Source: an uncultured Aquimarina sp. (GTDB taxonomy: Bacteria > Bacteroidota > Bacteroidia > Flavobacteriales > Flavobacteriaceae). From it: 64,000 bases of DNA. Below the pieces are notes generated by a model. The model did not search any database. It saw only the letters and a program-made list of their open reading frames with translations, and was not told where the DNA came from. The position numbers were made by a program, and so were the translations under genes. Shown piece after piece: positions 19,485 to 29,311 of the stretch (the first letter of the stretch is position 1; each line of letters starts with the position of its first letter). The stretch spans positions 434,001 to 498,000 of the forward strand of contig CANMSL010000001.1 in assembly GCA_947500505.1 (NCBI GenBank), given 5' to 3'.

Positions 19485-20833
19485 AGACTAATATCATATT
19501 GTTTCAACTTATTGTAGAGTGTTTTTCGATCTATGTCCAACATTCTGGCTGCCTTGGCCTTATTCCCATTTGCTTTTTCTAAAGCATCCAGTATTAATTC
19601 CTGTTCATTTTGATTTTTGAACAATCCATAGGTTTGTTTGGAATGATGAGAAGCATATGCAACATCATTAGGTAAAACATCCAGAGTAATCATATCATTC
19701 TGGGAAAGCAATACAGATCTTTTGACAATATTTTTTAATTCTCTTAAATTTCCTGGCCAGTCATATTTCTTAAATGCATCTAACACCTCATCAACAAAAC
19801 CAACAACATGTTTATCTAATTCTACATTGGACTCTTCGAGGAAATAGTTTGCAAACAACATTAAATCTTCAATTCTATCCTTTAGCGGAGGAACTTTTAT
19901 TGAAAATTCATTCAGCCTATGGTACAAATCCTCTCTAAATTCGCCTTCCTTCACAGCATTACTAAGATCTTCATTAGTTGCTGCTATTACTCGGATATCA
20001 ACTTCTATTTCCTTGTTACTTCCTACAGGTTTAATTTTTCGCTCTTGTAGCGCTCTTAGGAGTTGAACTTGTAATTCATAATTGAGATTTCCTATTTCAT
20101 CTAAAAACAAAGTTCCACCATTTGCTGCTTCAAAATGACCGACCTTGTCATTTACTGCTCCGGTAAAAGAACCCTTGATATGCCCGAAAAACTCACTTGA
20201 TGCAATTTCTTTTGGAATCGCTCCACAGTCTACAGGCACAAATGGTTTATCTGCTCTTTTACTTGCTTTATGTATACTACTAGCTACATATTCTTTTCCG
20301 GTACCACTATCGCCAATAACCAATACAGACATTCGGGTTGGGGCAACTAATGCGACATACTCATTCAATTTTTTGGAGGCATCACTTACCCCCTTTACAA
20401 AAGAATTGTTTGTTTGAATATGGGCTTTATCTTTTTTGGCTGGCTTCTTTTCGTTTGTAGTAAGAGTTCTGGTGTTTGTATTTAGTGCTTTTTCTATAAT
20501 CTGAAGTATCTTATCCGGATTAAAGGGCTTAGAAACATAATCAAAAGCACCTTGTTTAATAGCACTAACAGCCATATTGATCTCCGCATAACCTGTCATG
20601 ATAACAACTTGTGTCTTTGGGTTTTTTGCCCTGATATCATCTAACAAGGTGATACCATCTCTATCAGGTAACCTTACATCTGTAAGTATAATATCAAAAG
20701 AGTTCTCCTGAATTTGTAAAACAGCTTCATTACCCGAAAAAGAAGTGGATACCTCATACCCTTTTTTTTCCAAAAAAGTTTTGAGCATCGTACAGAAAGC
20801 TACATCATCTTCAACTATCAGTAATTTGGACAT
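19481..20833 (-). CDS. Sigma-54-dependent NtrC-family response regulator
   Basis: REC domain, AAA+ GDSGTGKEYVA / GAFTGA variant GSFTGAVNDKVGHFEAANGGTLFLDEIG, Fis-type HTH (KAARMLDIDRKTLYNKL). Confidence 0.95.
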   Translation of the reverse strand: MSKLLIVEDDVAFCTMLKTFLEKKGYEVSTSFSGNEAVLQIQENSFDIILTDVRLPDRDGITLLDDIRAKNPKTQVVIMTGYAEINMAVSAIKQGAFDYVSKPFNPDKILQIIEKALNTNTRTLTTNEKKPAKKDKAHIQTNNSFVKGVSDASKKLNEYVALVAPTRMSVLVIGDSGTGKEYVASSIHKASKRADKPFVPVDCGAIPKEIASSEFFGHIKGSFTGAVNDKVGHFEAANGGTLFLDEIGNLNYELQVQLLRALQERKIKPVGSNKEIEVDIRVIAATNEDLSNAVKEGEFREDLYHRLNEFSIKVPPLKDRIEDLMLFANYFLEESNVELDKHVVGFVDEVLDAFKKYDWPGNLRELKNIVKRSVLLSQNDMITLDVLPNDVAYASHHSKQTYGLFKNQNEQELILDALEKANGNKAKAARMLDIDRKTLYNKLKQYDISL

Positions 20834-20922
20834 ATTGATATCATTTAATTTTAAATGTATGTATAAAATTAAACATTAAAAACATTTAATTATTCTCTAA
20901 CCTCAAAGAAACATAAAAAATA

Positions 20923-20954
20923 AAAAAGAGACCCTTGGGATTGGGTCTCTTTTT
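20923..20954. terminator. Bidirectional terminator hairpin
   Basis: AAAAAGAGACCCttgggattGGGTCTCTTTTT. Confidence 0.85.
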
Positions 20955-21016
20955 AGCACTAAACAACTTTATATCGTCTTTTGGTTGCAAAACGATATCC
21001 TTTTCTACCCCTAGAT

Positions 21017-21346
21017 TTAAGATTTGTCGTCTGGCTTTATCCATTCGCCATTAGCGCTAGCAAATACAACTTTTGTGTAGTTATCTTTACCTTTTAGAAC
21101 AATTTTATAGGTATTGTCCTTAGAAATATAAGCTTTGTATATACGTAAATTTTCAAAATCCTTTGCAGCCGCATCCTGTATACTCATAGGCAATTCTACG
21201 ATTTCTATCTCGGTATACTCCTGAAGTTCATATTCATAATCAACAAACTCCCATCCATCATTCTCAGCCAACTCATCTTGTGCTGCCACTCCTTGGGCTG
21301 ATATAATACTGACTACTATAGCGATAATCATTTGTAAATTTTTCAT
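21017..21346 (-). CDS. Hypothetical secreted protein
   Basis: Signal peptide MKNLQMIIAIVVSIISAQGVAAQ; 109 aa. Confidence 0.65.
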   Translation of the reverse strand: MKNLQMIIAIVVSIISAQGVAAQDELAENDGWEFVDYEYELQEYTEIEIVELPMSIQDAAAKDFENLRIYKAYISKDNTYKIVLKGKDNYTKVVFASANGEWIKPDDKS

Positions 21347-21544
21347 TTGATTGTAATTGTAAAAAACTGGTTTTACAAAATTATAGAGAGGAATAATTGT
21401 TCCAAAAGTGACGCAAATAAGAAAAAAGTTATAAACAACTGTTTAACAGGCTATTAAATACTTTGATGTAAATCAGAAAACTGTAGAAAACTGTAGAATC
21501 CACATAAAAGTGTAGAATTTTTACACAATTTTATTGAGTAATTC

Positions 21545-21946
21545 TTATAATAAAGGTTTTTTTCGGTTATTTTTTTTCAATCCCTGCCTTTTCTTGTTTT
21601 CCAGTCGTTTTCTAACCGAAGATTTAGAAGGTTTAGTTGCCTTTCTGGGGTTCGGTACATGTAGACTTGACTTAATAACATCTAAAAATCTTCTGATCAC
21701 AAGTTCTTTGTTTCTATGTTGACTTCTCGTATCACCACACTGCAGAATCAGATCTCCTGACTTATTTATTCGCGAAGCTAACCTATTAGTGATTCGTAGT
21801 TTTTCTACATCTGTAATTCCTTCAGAATTCACTACATTAAAATATAACTCAACCTTAGACGACACTTTGTTAACGTGTTGGCCTCCGGCACCAGAGCTTC
21901 TTATTGCTTTGAATTTTAGTTCACCTATTATTGCAGAAACATTCAC
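21545..21946 (-). CDS. arfB: Alternative ribosome-rescue factor ArfB / RF-1-like GGQ protein
   Basis: RSSGAGGQHVNKVSSKVEL GGQ motif with basic C-terminal tail. Confidence 0.9.
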   Translation of the reverse strand: MNVSAIIGELKFKAIRSSGAGGQHVNKVSSKVELYFNVVNSEGITDVEKLRITNRLASRINKSGDLILQCGDTRSQHRNKELVIRRFLDVIKSSLHVPNPRKATKPSKSSVRKRLENKKRQGLKKNNRKKPLL

Positions 21947-23508
21947 GAAAAAAGTTTTACCTGATGTGCAGACTTTAATAAATCATTGACCGTTTTCACT
22001 GGATTAAATGTCGTCAACGGTACTTCTACAAAAACACTAATCCAGTTGGCCATAGCACCATTCCACAATCCTGGTAACTCCAACGCTTTTAGAACCTCAC
22101 CATCAAGAGATTTTGTAGTGATAAATCCTGCATCCGGATCCACAAAATCAAGTAAATTAAATTTCTTACCTTTATAATTACGAACACCACAAACTAAGTC
22201 TACGGGATTAAAATGAGTAGCACTTTTTAAAATATCTCGTTGTCTGTTGTCTTTTATATTTATCTGCGGAGTTTCAATGATCTGAAGAACTAATCGTCCG
22301 TTCTCTTTTTTAATCCAAAAAGGCCCTCCTCCTGGTTCGCCTTCATTAATTACCATACCACACACTCTAATCGGCCTGTTTAACGATTCTTTTAAAAATT
22401 GAAGCTTATAGTTTTCTGAAAACTTATCAAAATCTAAAGGTAATCGTACGTTTAGTTGTCTTACCAGGAACTTTTTAATATCCTTCAGTTCGGCTTCGGT
22501 TGGTGCTTTTTTGTCAATAGCATTTAGTATTCGAAAAACTTCATCCTGAATTTCAATTAGCTTACCTGCCAGTACTTTTTTGTATCCTGATACCTCATCT
22601 TGATATTTACGGACTACAACATTGTCTATATTTTTAATATAAACTATATCTGCGTCTAGATCATTTAAATTTTCGATCAACGCTCCGTGTCCTCCAGGTC
22701 TGAATAGTAGCGAACCATCTTCGGTTCTAAAAGGTTCATTATTCTTATTAACCGCTATCGTATCCGTTTCTGATTTTTGAAATGAATATGTAATGATAAA
22801 ATTAGTATTTGTTTCTTCTTCTACTTTTTTCTTTATCCTTTCGAATTCGTCTTTAAAAGCCTCCAAATGCTCTTTTGAAATGGTAAAATGAAGTTTAGAA
22901 TCACCATTTATATTTTTGTTATACCCAGCAGCTTCAAATAAATGTTCTTCAAAAGAAGTGGAAATACTATTTGCATATTTATGAAAGGGCAGTAACCCCT
23001 TTGGATATGTTCCAAAATTCAATCCTTTTTCTTTCAACATTGTTTCTACAAAAATATGTAGTTGTCTTCCTTCTGATAACGATTCAAAATTGGGATAAGA
23101 ATTTTTCACCTTTTGCATAACTATATCATAAAAAGGGAATTTTTCTAATCCAATCAAAAACAAACGTATTGCATTTGCTTTTTCATGATTCGTATAGGAA
23201 TTTAAGCTTTCTTTCTGATATTCGTAATTATCCAAAAACCTGAATAAATCTTTAAACATTCTTGTGGCAGCTCCGGATGCAGGAACAAATTTAACGCTAT
23301 CTAAATCCGAAGATCTTGATTCATATAATTTGGTGAGCTCTGTTTGATAATGTTCAGAAAACTTCAGGATTCCATTATCAAGACTTGCTGCACTTCTTAG
23401 TGCAACAAACGGAATTTCATTTTTAAATGTTTCTATTTGAGCCAGTACCTTTTCTACTGTTAAACCTTTAGAAGTAATTAGTTTAATATCTTTATCTGTA
23501 ATATTCAC
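21943..23508 (-). CDS. DUF4301 family protein
   Basis: 521 aa, FVPASGAATRMFKDLF, PGGHGALIENLNDLDADIVYIKNIDN nucleotidyltransferase-like motifs. Confidence 0.8.
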   Translation of the reverse strand: MNITDKDIKLITSKGLTVEKVLAQIETFKNEIPFVALRSAASLDNGILKFSEHYQTELTKLYESRSSDLDSVKFVPASGAATRMFKDLFRFLDNYEYQKESLNSYTNHEKANAIRLFLIGLEKFPFYDIVMQKVKNSYPNFESLSEGRQLHIFVETMLKEKGLNFGTYPKGLLPFHKYANSISTSFEEHLFEAAGYNKNINGDSKLHFTISKEHLEAFKDEFERIKKKVEEETNTNFIITYSFQKSETDTIAVNKNNEPFRTEDGSLLFRPGGHGALIENLNDLDADIVYIKNIDNVVVRKYQDEVSGYKKVLAGKLIEIQDEVFRILNAIDKKAPTEAELKDIKKFLVRQLNVRLPLDFDKFSENYKLQFLKESLNRPIRVCGMVINEGEPGGGPFWIKKENGRLVLQIIETPQINIKDNRQRDILKSATHFNPVDLVCGVRNYKGKKFNLLDFVDPDAGFITTKSLDGEVLKALELPGLWNGAMANWISVFVEVPLTTFNPVKTVNDLLKSAHQVKLFS

Positions 23509-24072
23509 TTAGGTGCTTATTAGTTGGTCAATAATTTCTTTAGCTTTATTAAAACGAGATTCGGGTTTTCCTTTTAAAATTATATAATTACAATTATTTT
23601 TTTCGAGTAATTCTTTAAAACGTAAGAACATTTCTTCTCTCTGATGAGGTTTGTCTCTTAGATCGTCAGGTATCCAAGGGGTGTCAATATAGGTTAAAAG
23701 ATATAAATCATAGCTGTTTTCTAACGAAAATTTATGTATCATTTCCGGAACTAATCCATTGTAATAGGCTTCAGAATATACTTTTATTTCCAGAAGATTA
23801 GTATCGCAAAATACTATTTTATTATCTTTTTTGGTAATTTCATTTTCTAGATTCATTTGTCCTACTGCAATAGGAAGCAAATCCTCATAAGTACAAACTT
23901 CTTTAGTACGATCCCATTTTTCCTGGAGATACGCTCTCATATATTCTGGCACCCAAGAAGCGTTATAGTGTTTAGCAAGTTGTTTAGACAAAGTAGTTTT
24001 GCCTGTTGATTCAGGTCCAATCAATACCACTTTTATACAGTTGCCGGGGATTTGTCTAAGCTTCTCTTCCAT
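23509..24072 (-). CDS. NadR-like ATPase/kinase
   Basis: VVLIGPESTGKTTLSKQLAKHYNASWVPEYMRAYLQEKW P-loop motif of the NadR kinase-like family. Confidence 0.85.
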   Translation of the reverse strand: MEEKLRQIPGNCIKVVLIGPESTGKTTLSKQLAKHYNASWVPEYMRAYLQEKWDRTKEVCTYEDLLPIAVGQMNLENEITKKDNKIVFCDTNLLEIKVYSEAYYNGLVPEMIHKFSLENSYDLYLLTYIDTPWIPDDLRDKPHQREEMFLRFKELLEKNNCNYIILKGKPESRFNKAKEIIDQLIST

Positions 24073-24665
24073 GCTAAATATCCTTGAATTGCCATTATCG
24101 TAAAGATCAGATATTGAAAACTGGTAAATGTGAACCCTTTATAAAAATATAAAGGAATCGAAATTATGTCACCAACTATCCAAAATATCCAATTTTCAAT
24201 TTTTCTTTTAGCCATCAACCACATACCAACAAAAAATATAGCTGTTGTGAATGTATCTACATAAGCTGTCCAGTCATTCCATTTATCAAATGTTTTATAA
24301 ACGATGTAAACAAAAATTAATGTCGCAATAAAAATTGTTATTTCTATGATTTTTTCCTTAGAGTTTGTTCTGGAGATAGGAGTAGTATGTGTTTCATCAA
24401 TTTTTCTTGTCCAAATATACCAACCATAAACACTCATTACGAAATAGTAAGCATTAATCATCATATCACCTAAAAGCGACCATTTAAAAAGTAAATACAC
24501 ATAAATAGAGGTGCTTATTAAGCCAGTAGGATATACCCAAATTTTATTAAGCCAGGCAAATAAAACGCTGGCTATTCCGAACAAAACAGCTATAATTTCT
24601 AAGGAAATATCGAGTGTAGAATATTCTGAATATTGCCCAAATAAAAAATCAAAAATCTGGTTCAT
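24033..24665 (-). CDS. pnuC: PnuC-family vitamin transporter (nicotinamide riboside or thiamine)
   Basis: Multi-TM, WVYPTGLISTSIYVYLLFKWSLLGDMMINAYYFVMSVYGWYIW...WTAYVDTFTTAIFFVGMWLMAKRKIENWIFWIVGDIISIPLYFYKG. Confidence 0.9.
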   Translation of the reverse strand: MNQIFDFLFGQYSEYSTLDISLEIIAVLFGIASVLFAWLNKIWVYPTGLISTSIYVYLLFKWSLLGDMMINAYYFVMSVYGWYIWTRKIDETHTTPISRTNSKEKIIEITIFIATLIFVYIVYKTFDKWNDWTAYVDTFTTAIFFVGMWLMAKRKIENWIFWIVGDIISIPLYFYKGFTFTSFQYLIFTIMAIQGYLAWKRSLDKSPATV

Positions 24666-24909
24666 AGTCGCTTCTATTACTTTTTACCATTTTCATGTAA
24701 ACTAACACATGCTCCATATCCTGAAAAGCTTTCTTAATTTCTTCTGTTAAAAAAGGCATTAGCTTATCATAGTCTCCATAAACCTGAGTGCTTAACGGAT
24801 TTTCCAGAACCGTGAATTCTGAAGCTCGCAATTTTTTGATGAATCGAATAATATGTTCTTCGAAATCATTTTCTAAAGGTGTAAGTGTTAATTCTATTGA
24901 TATTTGCAT
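24649..24909 (-). CDS. YkoF/MTH1187-like thiamine-binding-type small protein
   Basis: 86 aa, MQISIELTLTPLENDFEEHIIRFIKKLRASEFTVLENPLSTQVYGDYDKLMPFLTEEIKKAF ferredoxin-like pattern. Confidence 0.65.
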   Translation of the reverse strand: MQISIELTLTPLENDFEEHIIRFIKKLRASEFTVLENPLSTQVYGDYDKLMPFLTEEIKKAFQDMEHVLVYMKMVKSNRSDYEPDF

Positions 24910-24940
24910 TACTATAAATTCAGATTAGTATACTAGTAAG

Positions 24941-25609
24941 TCAGGGATACGGCAAAGCATACACACACGTAAACCCATTAAATTCTAAAAATGTAATATC
25001 ATAATGATTTACTTTTTCTTGATGATGAATGCTTCCGGCAGTGAATGGCATATTGAGATCAAATGGTATAATATGAATGTTTTGTTCAAAACTTAACCCA
25101 GCTGTACCGTACAATTTATACAAAGACTCTTTAGCTCCCCAAATAACTGTTAACACACGGGTTTTTTCCTCTTCTGTGTATTGATTCACAAATTCTTGTT
25201 CTGATTCTACAAATTTATGAGCAATTCGATGAATTTTTTCGCGCTGTTTCTCAATATCAATACCTACAAGTTTATCACTAACAATGATTCCTGCATATTC
25301 ATAAGAATGTGTAATCGAGATTTGCTTTCCGTCTTTAAGATGAGGCTTCCCAAAATCATCATAATATAAATCGTGATCTGTGTATCCAAAAATTGCTAAT
25401 AAATGCCTAACACTCATAAAACCTCTTTTATGCATGTCTGATTTCATGTTGTCCACTCTATTACGGCAATGATCAGTTAAGGTTATCCCCTCAGAAAGAA
25501 CCTCAAAAGACTCTTCTATCTTCCAAATCAATATATTAGTACTTTCATCTACTGTTATAGTTTTGTAAAGAGGCATGCGAAATCTTAAAGTTATTATGTA
25601 CCTTTGCAA
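24941..25609 (-). CDS. 4'-phosphopantetheinyl transferase superfamily protein
   Basis: ISITHSYEYAGIIVSDKLVGIDIEK and WGAKESLYKLYG motifs. Confidence 0.9.
   Translation of the reverse strand: MQRYIITLRFRMPLYKTITVDESTNILIWKIEESFEVLSEGITLTDHCRNRVDNMKSDMHKRGFMSVRHLLAIFGYTDHDLYYDDFGKPHLKDGKQISITHSYEYAGIIVSDKLVGIDIEKQREKIHRIAHKFVESEQEFVNQYTEEEKTRVLTVIWGAKESLYKLYGTAGLSFEQNIHIIPFDLNMPFTAGSIHHQEKVNHYDITFLEFNGFTCVYALPYP
25599..25606 (+). promoter_or_regulatory. Candidate Bacteroidota -7 element TACCTTTG upstream of ahcY
   Basis: TAnnTTTG match upstream of ahcY; no well-spaced -33 TTTG found. Confidence 0.4.
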
Positions 25610-25713
25610 ACTGAAAATCGAGAACCAGTGCCTTGATTTTCAAAAAGCGAATTTAGAATAATTTAGTGCGAAATACTAGAATTATTGCACTTCATAAACA
25701 TAAAACAGATACT

Positions 25714-27030
25714 ATGAGTACCAAAACAGTACCTTATGTTCCTTACAAGGTGAAAGATATTTCTTTAGCTGCCTGGGGAAGAAAAGAAATTGAATTAGCT
25801 GAAGCTGAAATGCCAGGTCTTATGTCCTTGAGAGAGGAATATAAAGATGAACAACCCTTAAAAGGAGCTCGTATAGCGGGTTGTCTTCATATGACTATTC
25901 AAACCGCAGTTCTGATAGAAACTTTACAGGCTCTTGGTGCAGAGGTTACTTGGAGTTCTTGTAATATCTTCTCTACACAAGATCAAGCTGCAGCAGCAAT
26001 TGCTGAAGCAGGAATACCCGTATACGCCTGGAAAGGTATGAATGAAGAAGAATTTGATTGGTGTATCGAACAAACATTGTTCTTTGGGGAGGATCGCAAA
26101 CCACTAAATATGATACTTGATGATGGTGGAGATTTAACGAATATGGTTTTAGATCGTTATCCGGAACTAGCTGAAGGAATCAAGGGTTTATCAGAAGAAA
26201 CTACAACTGGTGTTCACCGTTTATATGAGCGTGTGAAAAATGGAACCTTACCAATGCCAGCTATCAATGTAAATGATTCTGTTACAAAATCTAAATTTGA
26301 CAACAAATATGGATGTAAAGAAAGTGCTGTAGACGCTATTCGTCGTGCAACAGATATTATGCTGGCAGGAAAACGAGTAACCGTTTGTGGTTATGGTGAT
26401 GTTGGTAAAGGTACTGCAGCTTCCTTCAAAGGTGCTGGGAGTATAGTGACGGTTACTGAAATTGATCCTATCTGTGCTCTACAAGCAGCTATGGATGGTT
26501 TTGAAGTTAAAAAACTGGAAACTGTTATCGGAAATAGTGATATCGTTATTACTACCACCGGAAATAAAGATATCGTACAAGGACATCATTTTGAAGCTTT
26601 AAAAGACAAAGCGATTGTTTGTAACATTGGGCATTTTGATAATGAAATTGATATGGCTTGGTTAAACAAAAATCATGGACATACTAAAGATACGATCAAA
26701 CCTCAGGTAGATAAATACAACGTAAACGGAAATGATGTTATCATTCTTGCCGAAGGTCGTTTGGTAAACTTAGGGTGTGCAACGGGTCATCCAAGCTTTG
26801 TGATGAGTAATTCATTTACAAACCAAACGTTAGCACAAATTGAGCTTTGGAAAAACAGTGAGAATTACGATAATGAAGTATATATGCTTCCAAAACACTT
26901 AGACGAAAAAGTAGCGAAGTTACACTTAGCTAAGATCGGAGTTGAATTAACAGAGTTACGTAACGATCAAGCTGAGTACATTGGCGTAACTGTTAACGGA
27001 CCGTTTAAACCCGAACATTACAGATATTAA
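25714..27030 (+). CDS. ahcY: Adenosylhomocysteinase
   Basis: [43 protein letters not shown]-terminal [13 protein letters not shown] at 25714 preferred. Confidence 0.97.
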   Translation: MSTKTVPYVPYKVKDISLAAWGRKEIELAEAEMPGLMSLREEYKDEQPLKGARIAGCLHMTIQTAVLIETLQALGAEVTWSSCNIFSTQDQAAAAIAEAGIPVYAWKGMNEEEFDWCIEQTLFFGEDRKPLNMILDDGGDLTNMVLDRYPELAEGIKGLSEETTTGVHRLYERVKNGTLPMPAINVNDSVTKSKFDNKYGCKESAVDAIRRATDIMLAGKRVTVCGYGDVGKGTAASFKGAGSIVTVTEIDPICALQAAMDGFEVKKLETVIGNSDIVITTTGNKDIVQGHHFEALKDKAIVCNIGHFDNEIDMAWLNKNHGHTKDTIKPQVDKYNVNGNDVIILAEGRLVNLGCATGHPSFVMSNSFTNQTLAQIELWKNSENYDNEVYMLPKHLDEKVAKLHLAKIGVELTELRNDQAEYIGVTVNGPFKPEHYRY

Positions 27031-27085
27031 AATAGACCGCTGGCGCTTCTAGGCTCTTAGATTGCTTCGCTGTTAGAATATAGAT

Positions 27086-27117
27086 AAAACCCTTGCTAAA
27101 AAATAGCAAGGGTTTTT
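27086..27117. terminator. Terminator hairpin
   Basis: AAAACCCTTGCTAaaaaaTAGCAAGGGTTTTT. Confidence 0.85.
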
Positions 27118-27119
27118 AC

Positions 27120-27488
27120 TTATTTTCTCTTTCTAAAAATATAACTCATCCATATTGGATCATTTTCCTCAGATACTATAGATTGGCGATCCACAAACTC
27201 CCAATTGGCAGTATTCATATAGTTTAGCAAATCAGAAGTTCCCTCCAGATCCTCCAACTGCTTAATTGTTATTTGCTTTCCTTCTAATGATTTTTGTTCC
27301 TGAACTTTTATTCTTTTTACTCTTCCACTGTTATTAGCTTTCTGTATCACGATAACCTCTAAATAATCGTATTTAGGTATATCCTGAGATAGTACTATGG
27401 TTGTGCTGATTAAAAAAACTAGACAACATAAAATTCTGTTCATTATTATTTTCATGAAAAACTTTTTTATCAGACATAATTTAAACAA
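27120..27488 (-). CDS. Hypothetical secreted protein
   Basis: Signal peptide; 122 aa with WEFVDRQSIVSEENDPIWMSYIFRK C-terminus. Confidence 0.6.
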   Translation of the reverse strand: MFKLCLIKKFFMKIIMNRILCCLVFLISTTIVLSQDIPKYDYLEVIVIQKANNSGRVKRIKVQEQKSLEGKQITIKQLEDLEGTSDLLNYMNTANWEFVDRQSIVSEENDPIWMSYIFRKRK

Positions 27489-27547
27489 AAAATCCTTTCC
27501 AAGCGAACTTGAAAAGGATTTTATATGTATTACAAAGGAAAATATCC

Positions 27548-27808
27548 TTACGCTTCAAATGGAACTATAGAAACATAAGATTTATTATCTTTTTTCTTAG
27601 TGAATTTAACCACACCGTCTATTTTTGCGTGTAGTGTATGATCCTTACCAGCGTAAACATTCTCGCCCGGCTTATGTGCTGTACCTCTTTGTCTTACAAT
27701 GATGTTACCAGCAATGGCAGCTTGTCCACCAAAAATCTTAACACCTAAACGTTTCGATTCTGATTCTCTACCATTCTTAGAACTACCAACTCCTTTTTTA
27801 TGAGCCAT
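27548..27808 (-). CDS. rpmA: 50S ribosomal protein L27
   Basis: [29 protein letters not shown]. Confidence 0.98.
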   Translation of the reverse strand: MAHKKGVGSSKNGRESESKRLGVKIFGGQAAIAGNIIVRQRGTAHKPGENVYAGKDHTLHAKIDGVVKFTKKKDNKSYVSIVPFEA

Positions 27809-27843
27809 TTTCTTAAGGTTTTATATCGTTAATAATAACGAGA

Positions 27844-28563
27844 TTATTTTGCAATCCCGCCGTCTAATTTATCTTGTAAATCTTTAAGCTCATCCCACTT
27901 TCCGTCTGCTGCTAATTGAGCTTGTTGTGGCCATGTATCTGTAACCAAATGTGCTAATCTAGAGCTAGCTTCCGTCAAGATTTCGCTTAGCTTTTCAGGT
28001 TTAGATTTCGCTACTTTCGCAAAAGTATCTATTCCTGCATTTACCATAGCTTCCATAGCTTTAGGTCCAACTCCTTCTATCTTCTTAAGATCATCAGGCT
28101 TAGTTGACTTTTTAGGAGCTGCCTTCTTTGGTGCTTCTGCTTTTTTAGGAGCTGCTACTTTTTTAGGAGCTGCTGTTTTCGCTTCTACTTTCTTTTCGGC
28201 TTTAGGGGCTGCTTTTTTAGTTTCCTTCTTTGGTGCTGCTTTTTTTGCTCCAGAAGCAACAACACTTTCTATTACAATTTCAGTAAGAGATTGACGGTGA
28301 CCGTTTTTAACTCGGTATCCTTTACGTCTCTTTTTCTTGAAAACAATAACTTTATCACCTCTTAGGTGTCTTGTGATTTTTGCTCCTACCTGAGCTCCAT
28401 CTATAGCCGGGGCGCCTAAAGTAACATTGTCTCCGTCCGCAGTAAGAAGAACTTTGTCAAAAGAAACTTTGTCTCCTTCTTCTCCTGCTAAACGATGAAC
28501 AAAAACTTTTTGGTCTTTTGCAACCTTAAATTGCTGCCCTGCTATCTCTACAATTGCGTACAT
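27844..28563 (-). CDS. rplU: 50S ribosomal protein L21 with Lys/Ala-rich linker and C-terminal helix-hairpin-helix domain
   Basis: [25 protein letters not shown]...[18 protein letters not shown]21, then KKAAPKK linker and [29 protein letters not shown] HhH. Confidence 0.95.
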   Translation of the reverse strand: MYAIVEIAGQQFKVAKDQKVFVHRLAGEEGDKVSFDKVLLTADGDNVTLGAPAIDGAQVGAKITRHLRGDKVIVFKKKRRKGYRVKNGHRQSLTEIVIESVVASGAKKAAPKKETKKAAPKAEKKVEAKTAAPKKVAAPKKAEAPKKAAPKKSTKPDDLKKIEGVGPKAMEAMVNAGIDTFAKVAKSKPEKLSEILTEASSRLAHLVTDTWPQQAQLAADGKWDELKDLQDKLDGGIAK

Positions 28564-28663
28564 AGCGTAACGTTTAATTAATTATTTTGATAATAAGAAC
28601 TTACACCTATTTTTAAAATAAGCGGTTGCAAATATACTGCTAATTAATTAACTGACAAACATT

Positions 28664-29137
28664 TTAAACCTTTAAAGGGTGTGAACTAGATTTTTTTTTA
28701 ATATTCCAACTATCTTTAAATAACTGCATAAAAGACAAGGTAAGCACGAATGTGGTGGCAAATCCCATAATAGCTGCCACAAAAACAACAATACCAACAC
28801 CAACATGATAATGAGAACTCCAGTTAGCCAGCATTTCCGGAAGAAAATCAGTATTTATATTCGTTACATAAATTGCAAAGAATATAGTAAAAATAAGAGT
28901 TGCATTAAACCCTGTAAACAAACCAGCCATAAATCCCTTCTGATACTCGAATGTGTCTCCCTTCTCTAACTTATAATCTTTCATCGCTTTATATAATCCT
29001 AAAGCTACAATGATTCCATTACCTAAACTAAAGACAGGATTTGTTTGTACCCCTATTAGTGATAATATTAAAAAATATGCAATAAGTCCGATCGCGATCA
29101 GAACACCATACTTAACAGGTATTGTTGACTTTTTCAT
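28664..29137 (-). CDS. DUF4199 family membrane protein
   Basis: Four-TM protein, KYGVLIAIGLIAYFLI...FEYQKGFMAGLFTGFNATLIFTIFFAIY. Confidence 0.8.
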   Translation of the reverse strand: MKKSTIPVKYGVLIAIGLIAYFLILSLIGVQTNPVFSLGNGIIVALGLYKAMKDYKLEKGDTFEYQKGFMAGLFTGFNATLIFTIFFAIYVTNINTDFLPEMLANWSSHYHVGVGIVVFVAAIMGFATTFVLTLSFMQLFKDSWNIKKKSSSHPLKV

Positions 29138-29311
29138 AGTTTCTTTTGTTTGGATTTAACAGAAATTTATGGATTATTAACGATTTTAAGACTTAAAAAA
29201 TTGTTAATTTATTGACATTAAGCCATTTAAAATCATTGTAAATCTTTTTCCTTTAAATTTGTAACGAAACACGATCTTTGCATACAAATCGATTAAACAA
29301 AATTATTACTA

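Noticed and set aside
27033-27080. CGCTGGCGCTTCTAGGCTCTTAGATTGCTTCGCTGTTAGAAT downstream of ahcY as an RNA element
   Set aside because: Looks like a fragment of a common intergenic repeat; no convincing structure apart from the adjacent terminator
28085-28250. Repetitive DNA in rplU considered as a CRISPR-like or tandem repeat
   Set aside because: It is the codon-level repetition of the KKAAPKK linker of L21; no regular repeat-spacer structure
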